Shown one piece after another: positions 1 through 10,036 of a stretch of 64,000 nt of DNA (the first letter of the stretch is position 1; each line of letters opens with the position of its first letter). Made by a program: the position numbers and the translations under genes. A model generated the notes under the pieces. The model saw only the letters and a list, made by a program, of their open reading frames with translations. It searched no databases and was not told where the DNA came from. The stretch comes from SHVZ01 sp041906305 (GTDB lineage Bacteria > Pseudomonadota > Alphaproteobacteria > SHVZ01): contig JAYRJL010000010.1 of NCBI GenBank assembly GCA_041906305.1, positions 1 to 64,000 of the forward strand, in the 5' to 3' direction.

Positions 1-652
1 AGGTCTCCTGGAAGTTCAGCGTACGGGTATCGGCACCGAGGTTGCCGAGCACCTGGTTGATCGAGGCGGTCGCCAGGAACAGGGACGAGAGCGCCTGAGC
101 CGCCGCCACCGTCGAGGAGATGTTCTGCGCGCCAAGGTTGGCCGAGGTCGCGGAGAACGCGCTGTTCGAGCGGATGGTGAGGGTCGTGCCGTCGACGTTG
201 CCGATCACGTTGATCGAGGTCGAGGCGGCCGACAGCAGGTTACGGCCGTTGTAGGTCGCGTTCGTGATGAACGTGTTGATCTGCGAGACGAGGTTACGGA
301 AGTCGGAGTTCAGGATCGACTGCTGTTCAGTCGTGTTGCCCGCGTTCTGACCTTCGGTGATCTTCTTCTGGATGTCGCCGAGCAGATCGGAGATCGCGGT
401 GGCGCCCGCCAGGGTGACCGTCGCAACGCCGCGGCCGTTGGCGAGACCCTGAGAGACGGCCTCGAAGGCCTTCAGGTTGCCGCGAACGCCCTGGGCGATG
501 GCGAAGCTCGACGCATCGTCGACAGCGCTGTTGACCTTGAGGCCGGTCGACACGCGGTTCTGGACGGTGTCCAGACGGCTGTTGACGGCGTTAAGGTTCT
601 GCAGCGCGACGAACGCGCCGATATTCGTATTGATCGAGTTCTGGATAGGCAT
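1..652 (-). CDS. Flagellin, C-terminal part beyond the window
   Basis: This encodes the N-terminal 217 residues of a flagellin, the secreted subunit of the flagellar filament. The translation begins MPIQNSINTNIGAFVALQNL and continues through the conserved D0/D1 helices, including the VSTGLKVNSAVDDASSFAIA region at about residues 38-57 and the NLVSQINTFITNATYNGRNL region at about residues 124-143. These match alphaproteobacterial flagellins. The reading frame stays open to base 1, so the C-terminal D1/D0 helices lie outside the window. The ATG at 652 is preceded by AGAGGAG about 12 bases upstream. No other flagellar gene is visible, and the next gene is transcribed divergently. Confidence 0.93.
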   Translation of the reverse strand, partial: MPIQNSINTNIGAFVALQNLNAVNSRLDTVQNRVSTGLKVNSAVDDASSFAIAQGVRGNLKAFEAVSQGLANGRGVATVTLAGATAISDLLGDIQKKITEGQNAGNTTEQQSILNSDFRNLVSQINTFITNATYNGRNLLSAASTSINVIGNVDGTTLTIRSNSAFSATSANLGAQNISSTVAAAQALSSLFLATASINQVLGNLGADTRTLNFQET

Positions 653-1164
653 GACGTGGACGCTCCTCTTCTAGGTTTGTCCGGTTGCGGGACGCCCACG
701 CGCGGCGGGCGGGATACTTCTATCCGGGCCGGACAATCGCACCTTCGACCGGGTGTGTCAAACAAAATTATGAGGTAAGTAACTGTAAACGCGCGACATA
801 AATGCGCGGTTAAGCCAATTTTCCCCCTCGCCCGACCGCTCCCCGAGACACGAAACCCGGGGCATTATAAGCAATTATCTAAACTTTTGCAGCTTTCGCT
901 GCCGGCCATTGCGAAGGCAAAAACGCTCGCCGAAGGCGCCTCGTGGGCTTCTGAAGCTAAATGGACATTCGTTTTAGACCTCAATTCTAACGATGCAGTT
1001 AACCGATTTACCCGACTTCGCCCCCTCCAAGGAGAAGGGCGAGCCGTCAAATACTGGCAACCCGACGGCCAGCCTTCGCGGGCGGCCGTATCGCGATGGG
1101 CAGAAATGCGATATATCCGCAGCGCACCAATTCTTTCGAAAGCTTCTTGGTCTAAATCGACCTC
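653..1164. other. Divergent intergenic region between flagellin and pentapeptide-repeat gene
   Basis: This is a 512-base gap between divergent genes. The stretch at about 760-900 is noticeably AT-richer than its surroundings, as expected for a promoter zone. On the minus strand TTGACA (761 to 756) lies at a plausible -35 distance from the flagellin start, but the matching -10 is poor. A sigma-54-like GG/GC pair near 893-912 has the wrong spacing. Open frames here show no family resemblance and no convincing ribosome site. I see no RNA gene. Confidence 0.5.
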
Positions 1165-2418
1165 ATGACGCCGCGCGAAATTCTTGAAGCGCTGACCAAG
1201 CACGAGCTCTGGCTCGCCAAGAAGGTCGGAGGCGCCCGGGCGGACTTTTCGAGGAAAAGCCTTGCCGGAATGGTGCTTTCGCGGGCGCCGCTGCGCCAGG
1301 CGAAGCTTGCCGGCGCCAACCTGACGAAGTGCGCCATGGACGGCGCCGACCTCAGGAACGCCGACCTTTTCTGCGCCAATCTCGACGGCGCCAACCTCTC
1401 CGCCGCCAATCTTTCCGGCGCCGACTTCAAGGGCGCGCAGATCCGCGGCTGCAACTTCGCCGGCGCCAACCTGAAGGGCGCGGATTTCCGCGGCGGAACG
1501 CTGATGAGCGGCCGCCACGACGATCTCGACGCCGAATCGGGCTTCGTTCCGGGCCATGCCAGCGGCGCCGATCTCAGCCACTCGGCGATGAACGACGTGA
1601 ACCTCGAAGGCGCGCAGATGTCGGGCGCCAATCTCTCCGGCGCCAACATGCGGGGCGCGAACCTGATCGGCGCCAACCTCGCCGGCTGCATCCTGGCGGA
1701 CGCCAACCTGACCGGCGCCAACTTGAAGGGCGCCAATCTCAAGGGCGCCATCCTCGCCAATACCGCGCTCAAGGGAGCGAACCTCTCGGACGTGAAGCTC
1801 GAGGGCGTCGATCTCTCGGCCGCGGACCTGACCGGCGCCAGCGTGCGCTCCGCGGATTCGCTGCCGCCCGACGTCAAGCTGATCCTCTCCAGCCATTTCG
1901 ACTGGATCCGCTCCGACGGCCGCCGCGGCAGCCGGGCGAAGCTCGCCAAGGCGGATCTCACCTATATCAACCTGGCCGGCGCGGACCTCTCCGGCGCGGA
2001 CTTCTCGGGCGCCAACCTGACGGGCGCCAATCTCGCCAAGACCAGCTTCGTGATGTCGGACCTCTCCGGCGCCAACCTCACCGGCGCCGATCTCTCCAAT
2101 TCGAAGCTCGACGGCATCAACCTCGCGAAGGCCGACATGTCGACGGCCAGGATGGCCGGCGCCCAGATGGGGCCGGTCGACATCAAGGACGCCTCGGGCC
2201 GTCCCACCGGCCGCAAATGGCCCTCGAACCTCGCGAGCGCCAAGCTCAACGGCGCCGACCTGACCGGCGCCAACCTGGAATACGCCAACCTGGGTCACGC
2301 CGACTTCAGCGGCGCCAACCTGACCAAGGCCAACATGCGGGCCGCCAACATGACCGACGCCAAGATGGACGGGGCGGTCCTCGACGGCGCGACGTTCGAC
2401 CGCGTCGGCGCCGGCTGA
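1165..2418 (+). CDS. Pentapeptide-repeat protein
   Basis: This is a 417-residue protein made almost entirely of A(D/N)LXX pentapeptides, for example GANLSGANMRGANLIGANL, which fold into a right-handed quadrilateral beta-helix. The first 35 residues (ILEALTKHELWLAKKVGGAR) are a short non-repeat cap. Two non-repeat linkers, near residues 115-130 and 230-255, divide the helix into three blocks. There is no signal peptide or membrane segment, so it is probably cytoplasmic. Family members serve varied roles, including topoisomerase protection and scaffolding, and nothing here picks one. No strong ribosome site precedes the ATG. It stands alone, divergent from flagellin. Confidence 0.85.
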   Translation: MTPREILEALTKHELWLAKKVGGARADFSRKSLAGMVLSRAPLRQAKLAGANLTKCAMDGADLRNADLFCANLDGANLSAANLSGADFKGAQIRGCNFAGANLKGADFRGGTLMSGRHDDLDAESGFVPGHASGADLSHSAMNDVNLEGAQMSGANLSGANMRGANLIGANLAGCILADANLTGANLKGANLKGAILANTALKGANLSDVKLEGVDLSAADLTGASVRSADSLPPDVKLILSSHFDWIRSDGRRGSRAKLAKADLTYINLAGADLSGADFSGANLTGANLAKTSFVMSDLSGANLTGADLSNSKLDGINLAKADMSTARMAGAQMGPVDIKDASGRPTGRKWPSNLASAKLNGADLTGANLEYANLGHADFSGANLTKANMRAANMTDAKMDGAVLDGATFDRVGAG

Positions 2419-2562
2419 GTCCGGACTGGCCGGCAGGCACCGCCGCCCCCATATAACGCCTTCAACCAGCGACCTTTCGTCGTTCCCCCTGGCGCTTCAT
2501 GTTGCGCTGCGGTAAACGGACGCGCCCGCGCGCCTGCCCGATTTTTTGGACCGGATTTGAAA

Positions 2563-4392
<1,830 letters not shown>

Positions 4393-4401
4393 AGCCTCTC
4401 G

Positions 4402-4427
4402 AACGGCCGCCCTCGGGCGGCCGTTTC
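4402..4427 (+). terminator. Intrinsic terminator of typA
   Basis: A perfect 10-bp stem, AACGGCCGCC pairing with GGCGGCCGTT around a CTCG loop, begins nine bases after the typA stop and runs into TTTCTGCAT. The T-run is short, but stem quality and position make termination likely. Confidence 0.8.
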
Positions 4428-4449
4428 TGCATAAAACCGGGGCAAACGG

Positions 4450-4509
4450 CCCTCTTCGACCAAGATATGCCCTCTTCGACCAAGATATGCCCTCTTCGAC
4501 GAAGATATG
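4450..4509 (+). repeat. Three tandem copies of a 20-bp unit
   Basis: The unit CCCTCTTCGACCAAGATATG occurs three times head to tail (4450-4469, 4470-4489, 4490-4509). The first two copies are identical and the third differs by one base (C to G at 4501). The array lies between the typA terminator and the TRAP transporter genes, about 110 bases before the takQ start. No spacers separate the units, so this is not a CRISPR array. It could be an iterated operator or a slippage product. Confidence 0.9.
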
Positions 4510-4619
4510 ATTGTCAGCCGACGCGTTCGCGGCTAGGTACGCGACAGGTCTCTGCGCCTAAAAAATACAAGGACCGGCAAAGCCGGTCGCCAGGGTGGAT
4601 GTCTGGGGAGGTCGGCAAG

Positions 4620-5189
4620 GTGTTCACACTCCTTCGCCTGAGTCATCTGATCGACCGACTGAACGTCGCGGTCGGGAAGGCGATCTACTGGCTGATTCTG
4701 GCATCCGTGCTCGTAAGTTCCGGCAATGCCGTGATCCGGTACACGTTCAACAGAAGCTCGAACGCCTGGCTCGAGATCCAGTGGTATCTGTTTGCGGCAG
4801 TATTCCTGCTCTGCTCCGGCTACACGCTGCTCCGAAACGAGCACATCCGCATTGACGTTGCGGTGAGTCACCTATCGGCGCGAACGCACGCCTGGATCGA
4901 CGTCTTCGGCACCGTGATCTTCCTTCTGCCGATGGCCATCATTCTGATGTGGCTGTCGATACCAGTATTTATCGACTCGTGGGTCCGAAACGAGATGTCG
5001 GGGGACGCCGGCGGACTGATCCGCTGGCCCGTCAAGCTGTTGATGCCGGCCGGGTTCCTTTTGCTGGCGCTTCAAGGAATCTCGGAGCTGATCAAGCGAG
5101 TGGCGTTTCTGATGGGGCTGATCGGCGACCCACGCGAGAAGGATCACGAAGCCAACATGGACCAGATTGGCGCGGAGCAACCGCAGTGA
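4620..5189 (+). CDS. takQ: TRAP transporter small membrane subunit (DctQ/TakQ type)
   Basis: This is a 189-residue protein with four predicted membrane helices, in the DctQ family of TRAP transporters. It partners the large permease and the periplasmic receptor to import an organic acid driven by a sodium gradient. The family signature is visible around RYTFNRSSNAWLEIQWYLFA, including the conserved W-E-I/L-Q-W-Y segment. I choose GTG 4620 because GGGGAGG (4605-4611) sits eight bases before it; ATG 4599 in the same frame is possible. A 7-bp hairpin (4572-4588) lies in the leader. The stop overlaps the takM start (GTGA), implying translational coupling. The substrate is inferred from the neighbouring TakP-like receptor. 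Confidence 0.88.
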   Translation: MFTLLRLSHLIDRLNVAVGKAIYWLILASVLVSSGNAVIRYTFNRSSNAWLEIQWYLFAAVFLLCSGYTLLRNEHIRIDVAVSHLSARTHAWIDVFGTVIFLLPMAIILMWLSIPVFIDSWVRNEMSGDAGGLIRWPVKLLMPAGFLLLALQGISELIKRVAFLMGLIGDPREKDHEANMDQIGAEQPQ

Positions 5190-6637
5190 CCGAAATCCTG
5201 ATCGCCAACATGGGCCCGTTGATGTTCGCGGCGCTCGTGGTGTTCCTCCTCCTTGGATATCCAGTCGCCTTCGCCCTCGCGGCCAACGGACTTCTCTTCG
5301 GATTTCTCGCCATCGACCTCGGGCTAATCCACCCGGCCCTGCTTCAGGCACTCCCGGAGCGGGTCTTCGGGATCATGCGCAACGACACGCTGCTCGCGAT
5401 TCCGTTTTTCACGTTCATGGGTCTTATCCTGGAACGCAGCGGCATGGCCGAAGACCTTCTGGACACCATTGGCCAGTTGTTCGGCCCGCTCCGAGGTGGC
5501 CTCGCCTATGCCGTCATCTTCGTCGGCGCGCTACTCGCGGCAACCACCGGCGTAGTGGCGGCCTCGGTGATTTCGATGGGCCTTATCTCGCTCCCGATCA
5601 TGCTCCGCTATGGCTACGATCGGCAGCTTGCCACCGGCTCAATCGCCGCGTCGGGCACGCTCGCCCAGATCATTCCACCGTCCCTCGTGCTCATCGTCAT
5701 GGCCGATCAGCTTGGCCGCTCTGTCGGCGATATGTATGCCGGTGCCTTCGGGCCGGGACTTATCCTGACCGCTCTCTATGCTGGATACGTCTTTGTCCTG
5801 ACGCTCGTGAAGCCTGAGGCCGCCCCCGCATTGCCACCCGAAGCGCGAACGCTCCGAGGCGTCAAACTGCTGGGCAGAGTGGTTTTTTCACTGGTCCCGC
5901 CGCTTGTCCTCATCTTCCTCGTTCTCGGGACGATCTTCCTTGGAATTGCCACGCCGACCGAAGGCGGCGCGATGGGCGCGACAGGGGCGCTGATCCTGGC
6001 GTTGATCAATCGTCGGCTCGACTGGAAATTGCTGCGTCAGGCGATGGAATCGACAGCGAAGCTTTCTTCCTTCGTGCTCTTCATCCTGGTGGGCTCGACG
6101 GTCTTCAGCCTGACCTTTCGCGGCGTCAACGGCGATCTCTGGGTCGAGCACCTTCTGACCAGCCTGCCGGGCGGGCAGGTCGGCTTCCTGATTGTCGTGA
6201 ACATTATGGTGTTCCTTCTCGCCTTCTTTCTCGATTTCTTCGAGCTGGCCTTCATTGTCGTCCCCTTGCTCGCCCCCGTCGCCGAGAAGCTCGGGATCGA
6301 TCTGATCTGGTTCGGCGTCCTGCTCGGCGTGAACATGCAGACTTCGTTCATGCATCCGCCGTTCGGCTTCGCGCTGTTTTATCTGCGCAGCGTTGCTCCG
6401 GTGAAGGAGTACGTCGACAAAATCACCGGAAAGCTCACTGCCCCCGTTACGACGATGCAGATCTACTGGGGGGCGGTGCCATTCGTTTGCATCCAGGTGA
6501 TAATGGTGGCGATCGTCATCGCCTTCCCACAACTGGTTCTGTCGGGCATCTCTCACAGCAAGATTGATCCGGCAACGGTCCATATCGACGTGCCGCCCGC
6601 GCCTGAGGAAGGCATCACGGAAGAAGACACGCCCTGA
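5186..6637 (+). CDS. takM: TRAP transporter large permease subunit (DctM/TakM type)
   Basis: This is a 483-residue integral membrane protein of the DctM family, the sodium-coupled transport subunit of TRAP systems. It has about a dozen hydrophobic segments and family landmarks such as SGTLAQIIPPSLVLIVMADQ (around residue 150), IATPTEGGAMGATGALIL (around 255) and GVNMQTSFMHPPFGFALFY (near 380). The C-terminal hydrophilic tail ending in PPAPEEGITEEDTP is longer than needed for transport. Translation starts at a GTG that overlaps the takQ stop by four bases. The gene ends 55 bases before a bidirectional terminator shared with takP on the other strand. Confidence 0.93.
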   Translation: MTEILIANMGPLMFAALVVFLLLGYPVAFALAANGLLFGFLAIDLGLIHPALLQALPERVFGIMRNDTLLAIPFFTFMGLILERSGMAEDLLDTIGQLFGPLRGGLAYAVIFVGALLAATTGVVAASVISMGLISLPIMLRYGYDRQLATGSIAASGTLAQIIPPSLVLIVMADQLGRSVGDMYAGAFGPGLILTALYAGYVFVLTLVKPEAAPALPPEARTLRGVKLLGRVVFSLVPPLVLIFLVLGTIFLGIATPTEGGAMGATGALILALINRRLDWKLLRQAMESTAKLSSFVLFILVGSTVFSLTFRGVNGDLWVEHLLTSLPGGQVGFLIVVNIMVFLLAFFLDFFELAFIVVPLLAPVAEKLGIDLIWFGVLLGVNMQTSFMHPPFGFALFYLRSVAPVKEYVDKITGKLTAPVTTMQIYWGAVPFVCIQVIMVAIVIAFPQLVLSGISHSKIDPATVHIDVPPAPEEGITEEDTP

Positions 6638-6692
6638 TGCGCCGCGCGGCAGGAAGCAACGAACCGGTTGCAGCTTGAACCTCCAGAATGCG

Positions 6693-6718
6693 AAAGGCCC
6701 CGCCGAAGCGGGGCCTTT
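6693..6718. terminator. Bidirectional intrinsic terminator between takM and takP
   Basis: AAAGGCCCCGC pairs perfectly with GCGGGGCCTTT (11 bp, CGAA loop). The A-run and T-run on either side let it terminate transcripts from both directions, serving takQM on the plus strand and takP on the minus strand. Confidence 0.88.
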
Positions 6719-6744
6719 CCTTCTCTGGTCCAGGGATCAAGCGA

Positions 6745-7839
6745 TCAGGACTTCTTCTCTCGGGACTTCGCCATCATGAACTGGTCGAAGCTGTTCTCGG
6801 TCACCCGAAACCACGGCAATTCCTCGTCCTGGAACTTCTTCCACTGGTCGTAGACCTTCTTGAACTTCGGATTCTTGGCCGAAGTTTCCGCATAAAGCTC
6901 CTGAGCCGCTTTATAGCATGCCTCGAGCACTTCCCGCGGGAAGGCGCGGAGCTGGGTGCCGCCGGCGACCAGCTTGCGCAGGGCCGCCGGATTGACGGCG
7001 TCGTACTTGCTGAGCATCCACATGTTGGCTTCGGCGGAAGCCGTTTCGAGGGCCGATTGATAGGCCTTCGGCAGCTTGTTCCACTCGTTGATGTTGAACA
7101 TGGCCGAGAGTTGGGCCGAGCCCTCCCACCAGCCGGGGTAATAGTAGTATTTCGCGACCTTGAAGAAGCCGAGCTTCTCGTCGTCATAAGGGCCGACCCA
7201 TTCGGCGGCGTCGACCGTGCCTTTCTCGAGCGCCGGGTAGATGTCGCCGCCGGCGATCTGCTGCGGCACCAGACCGAGTTTCGTCAGAACCTGGCCCGCG
7301 AAGCCGCCAATACGCATCTTGAGACCGGAGAGATCGGCCGGCGTCTTGATCTCCTTGCGGAACCAACCGCCCATCTGTCCTCCGGTATTGCCCGCCGGGA
7401 TCGCGAAGACATTGTAGTCCTTGTAGAACTCGTTCATCAGCTCGCGACCACCGCCGTGGTACATCCACGCGTTCTGCTGGCGGGTGTTGAGGCCGAACGG
7501 AACGGCGGTATCGAATGCGAAGGTCGGATCCTTGCCGACGTAATAGTAGCTAGCGGTGTGGCCGGACTCGACGGTACCGGCCTGGAGGGCGTCGACAACC
7601 GCAAGCGCGGGCACGATCTCGCCGCCGGCGAAGACACGGATCTGGAACTTGTTGTCGGTGATCTCGGCCACACGCTTGGCCAGGACTTCCGCACCGCCGT
7701 AGATGGTGTCGAGACTCTTCGGGAAGCTCGACGCCATGCGCCACTTGATCTCGGGCATCGACTGCGCGATCGCCGGCGCTGCGACGACGCTGGCCGCGGC
7801 GCCGATGCCGGCGGCCTTCAGGAATTTACGTCTCTCCAT
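6745..7839 (-). CDS. takP: TRAP transporter periplasmic solute receptor, TakP-like (alpha-keto acids)
   Basis: This is a 364-residue receptor with a twin-arginine signal (MERRKFLK, then a hydrophobic stretch ending APAIAQ near residue 26). The mature part closely follows the Rhodobacter sphaeroides alpha-keto-acid receptor TakP: WRMASSFPKSLDTIYGGAEV, GNTGGQMGGWFR and MRIGGFAG are all recognisable. The invariant substrate-carboxylate arginine is Arg176, and EWVGPYDD (Trp214) lines the pocket. It delivers a small keto or hydroxy acid to TakQM. The gene faces its membrane partners across a shared terminator rather than heading their operon. GGAGGAG lies five bases before the ATG. The family call is firm; the exact ligand is inferred. 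Confidence 0.93.
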   Translation of the reverse strand: MERRKFLKAAGIGAAASVVAAPAIAQSMPEIKWRMASSFPKSLDTIYGGAEVLAKRVAEITDNKFQIRVFAGGEIVPALAVVDALQAGTVESGHTASYYYVGKDPTFAFDTAVPFGLNTRQQNAWMYHGGGRELMNEFYKDYNVFAIPAGNTGGQMGGWFRKEIKTPADLSGLKMRIGGFAGQVLTKLGLVPQQIAGGDIYPALEKGTVDAAEWVGPYDDEKLGFFKVAKYYYYPGWWEGSAQLSAMFNINEWNKLPKAYQSALETASAEANMWMLSKYDAVNPAALRKLVAGGTQLRAFPREVLEACYKAAQELYAETSAKNPKFKKVYDQWKKFQDEELPWFRVTENSFDQFMMAKSREKKS

Positions 7840-8010
7840 CGGTCTCCTCCAGGATATCGAGGTTCTTGGTTCCCCAGGCCCCTCGCCACCCTCTGGCGCA
7901 CGCTACGAGCCTGTCATCGGGGATACTTACACATCGGCAATGGCTTAGGTAGATGGAGAAAAGTCGAGTCCGGCGCACGAAGATGCTGCCCAACGAATGG
8001 GCAAAGGCCT

Positions 8011-9378
8011 TCACCGGCCGTAGGCGGTCGGGTCGAGGGCGAAGACCAACCCTCGCCAGGCCGGATCGCCCGTCCGGAGCCTGACCGCATTCTCGCGGGC
8101 GATCCGACGGCAGAGCGCGAGCGCAGCCCGGTCGTCGAGATGCGCCGTCTCCTCGCCGAGATGCTCTGACAGGAGGTCAGAGCGGAGCGCGCGGACGGTC
8201 GCCGGGTCCCAGAACGAAACGTTCATCTCGGTGTTCCGGAACAGCGACCCCGCATGCAGGTTGCACGAGCCGACCGTCGCCCAGGCATCGTCGACCAGCA
8301 TCGCCTTGGAATGGACATGGACGTTGCGACGACCACCGGCGCCGTCCGGCGCGGCGAGCCCGATCATGGCGAAGCCCTCGTGCCGGCCGAGCCGCTCGAT
8401 GCTCTCGAAGAACGGGGTCCACTCGGCACCCTTCCGACGCGCCAGCACGATCGGCTCGGGTTCCGGCGGCGCCAGCATCACGACATCGACGCCGCGCGCG
8501 AGCGCCACCTCCAGCGCGCTCGAGATCTCGACCACCGGCAGCGCCTGGTGCTCGAGGTAGATCGACCGGCGTGCCGTACCGATCGCCAGCAGGTACTGCT
8601 GCAGGATCGATCTCTCGCCGCCGGCGACGTCGCTCGACGGGCGCCCAGGCATGATCGTGCGCTGCACCTGAGCGATGGCGTTGCCGCGCGGCGGCGACAC
8701 GTGCGACGGGAATGGCAGGTCGTCGTCGCCGGTGTGGCCCCAGGTGCCGTCGGCGAGAGTGCGATCGCTCGCGTCGTTCCAGCGCTCGACGAAGTTGTGG
8801 TGGACGTCCGTCGCCGACGGCCCGACCAGCTCGAGATACATGTCGTGGAACTGGCCATCCGAGCCGAGATGGCCGCGGACGCCGTTGGCCCCGTGCGTCA
8901 TGTTGATGCCGCCGACGAAGGCGATCTCGGACCGGGTGCCCGCGTCGATCAGCCAGCTCTTCTGGTGATGGCAGCCGATTCCCTCGTGGCGATCCCAGCG
9001 CACGCGAAAGCGCGAGCCGCGTCGACGCAGCATCTCGCGATCCTCGAGCGATCCGCGAAACGTGGGACCGAACCCCAGGCCCTCGGGATTGGGGCGCCAG
9101 CAGAGGAGTCGGACGTCGACGCCGCGGGCGACCGCACGATCGAGCAGATCGAACAGCGAACCCAGGCGATCGGGCATCCGGAAGTCCTCGGCGATGAAGG
9201 CGACCGTGACCCAGGCGCTGTGCCGGGCCGCCTCGACGGCTTCGCCGATGCGGCGGAACGCCGGCACGCCGTCGATCAGCGGACGGATGCGGTTGCCGTT
9301 CCGGAGCGGATACGACCCCGATGCGGGGAACTCGATGTGCGGGGTCATGGTATGCGGAATTGGACCGGAGGAGTTCAT
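8011..9378 (-). CDS. Phospholipase D-family (cardiolipin synthase-like) protein
   Basis: This is a 455-residue phosphodiesterase/transphosphatidylase-fold protein with two HKD motifs. The first is HHQKSWLID (His138, Lys140, Asp145) and the second is HSKAMLVD near residues 356-363, followed by the supporting GSCNLHAGSLFRNTEMN segment. Both active-site halves look intact. There is no signal peptide or obvious membrane helix, unlike classic cardiolipin synthases, so substrate and location are open. ATG 9378 has GAGAAAG nine bases upstream; MTPHIEF at 9348 is a less likely start. It is divergent from the cyclophilin gene, with 99 bases between the two starts. Confidence 0.85.
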   Translation of the reverse strand: MNSSGPIPHTMTPHIEFPASGSYPLRNGNRIRPLIDGVPAFRRIGEAVEAARHSAWVTVAFIAEDFRMPDRLGSLFDLLDRAVARGVDVRLLCWRPNPEGLGFGPTFRGSLEDREMLRRRGSRFRVRWDRHEGIGCHHQKSWLIDAGTRSEIAFVGGINMTHGANGVRGHLGSDGQFHDMYLELVGPSATDVHHNFVERWNDASDRTLADGTWGHTGDDDLPFPSHVSPPRGNAIAQVQRTIMPGRPSSDVAGGERSILQQYLLAIGTARRSIYLEHQALPVVEISSALEVALARGVDVVMLAPPEPEPIVLARRKGAEWTPFFESIERLGRHEGFAMIGLAAPDGAGGRRNVHVHSKAMLVDDAWATVGSCNLHAGSLFRNTEMNVSFWDPATVRALRSDLLSEHLGEETAHLDDRAALALCRRIARENAVRLRTGDPAWRGLVFALDPTAYGR

Positions 9379-9477
9379 CCGCGCTTTCTCACAGGAGCGT
9401 GCGCCGGGATCAGGTTCCGGCGCCGCCGTCGATCTGATAGAAGGACGGCTTCCTCCTACCAGATTCACGGTCAAGCC

Positions 9478-10026
9478 ATGTCCAGAAAGCCGCTGTCCGC
9501 CGCCCTCGCCCTCGCCGCCGTCCTCGGCCTCGGCACCACCGCCGATGCCGCCGACAAGGACAACCTCATCTACATGGAGCTGAAGACCGGCCGCGTCGTC
9601 ATCGAGACGCGCCCCGACCTGGCACCGGGCCATGTCGCCCGCATCAAGGAGCTGGTGAAGCAGGGCTTCTACGACGGCGTCGTCTTCCATCGCGTGATCG
9701 AAGGCTTCATGGCCCAGACCGGCGATCCGCTCGGCAACGGCACCGGCGGTTCCGGCAAGAAGCTGAAGGCCGAGTTCTCGAAGGAGCCGCATGTCCGCGG
9801 CATCGTCTCGATGGCCCGCGCCCAGGATCCGAACTCGGCCGACAGCCAGTTCTTCATCTGCCTCGCCGACGCCAAGTTCCTCGACAACCAGTACACCGTC
9901 TGGGGACGCGTCATCGAGGGCATGGACAACATCGACAAGGTCAAGAAGGGCGACCGCAACCAGAACGGCTCGGTCAGGGATCCCGACAAGATCATCAAGA
10001 TGCAGCTGGCCTCCGACGCAAAGTAA
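9478..10026 (+). CDS. Periplasmic cyclophilin-type peptidyl-prolyl cis-trans isomerase
   Basis: This is a 182-residue secreted prolyl isomerase that speeds folding of exported proteins. A Sec signal occupies residues 1-24 (ending TTADAA). The cyclophilin core follows with FYDGVVFHRVIEGFMAQTGD, the catalytic Arg in FHR, GGSGKKLKAEF, and SADSQFFICLADAKFLDNQY, which holds the Gln-Phe-Phe and Leu-Asp pocket residues. Length and motif order are typical of bacterial PpiA-like proteins. Starting at ATG 9478 gives a complete signal peptide. The DUF2817 gene follows after ten bases and may be co-transcribed. Confidence 0.93.
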   Translation: MSRKPLSAALALAAVLGLGTTADAADKDNLIYMELKTGRVVIETRPDLAPGHVARIKELVKQGFYDGVVFHRVIEGFMAQTGDPLGNGTGGSGKKLKAEFSKEPHVRGIVSMARAQDPNSADSQFFICLADAKFLDNQYTVWGRVIEGMDNIDKVKKGDRNQNGSVRDPDKIIKMQLASDAK

Positions 10027-10036
10027 GGCCGGATCG

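Noticed and set aside
893..912. Sigma-54-like promoter for flagellin
   Set aside because: The GG and GC dinucleotides are 11 bases apart instead of the required 10, so the -24/-12 spacing is wrong.
887..1168. Plus-strand frame of 93 codons in the flagellin-pentapeptide gap
   Set aside because: No ribosome site, no recognisable domain, and mixed composition; it overlaps the next gene's start.
865..2298. Long minus-strand open frame of 477 codons opposite the pentapeptide-repeat gene
   Set aside because: It is a shadow of the repetitive, GC-rich coding strand: its product is a monotonous Gly/Ala/Glu/Val/Arg mix with no family resemblance, and it has no ribosome site.
4450..4509. Reading the three 20-bp repeats as a short CRISPR array
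   Set aside because: The units abut with no spacers and there are no cas genes in the window.
8254..9477. Plus-strand frame leading into the cyclophilin gene
   Set aside because: It is antisense to the phospholipase D-family gene; only the part from ATG 9478, with its signal peptide, is real.
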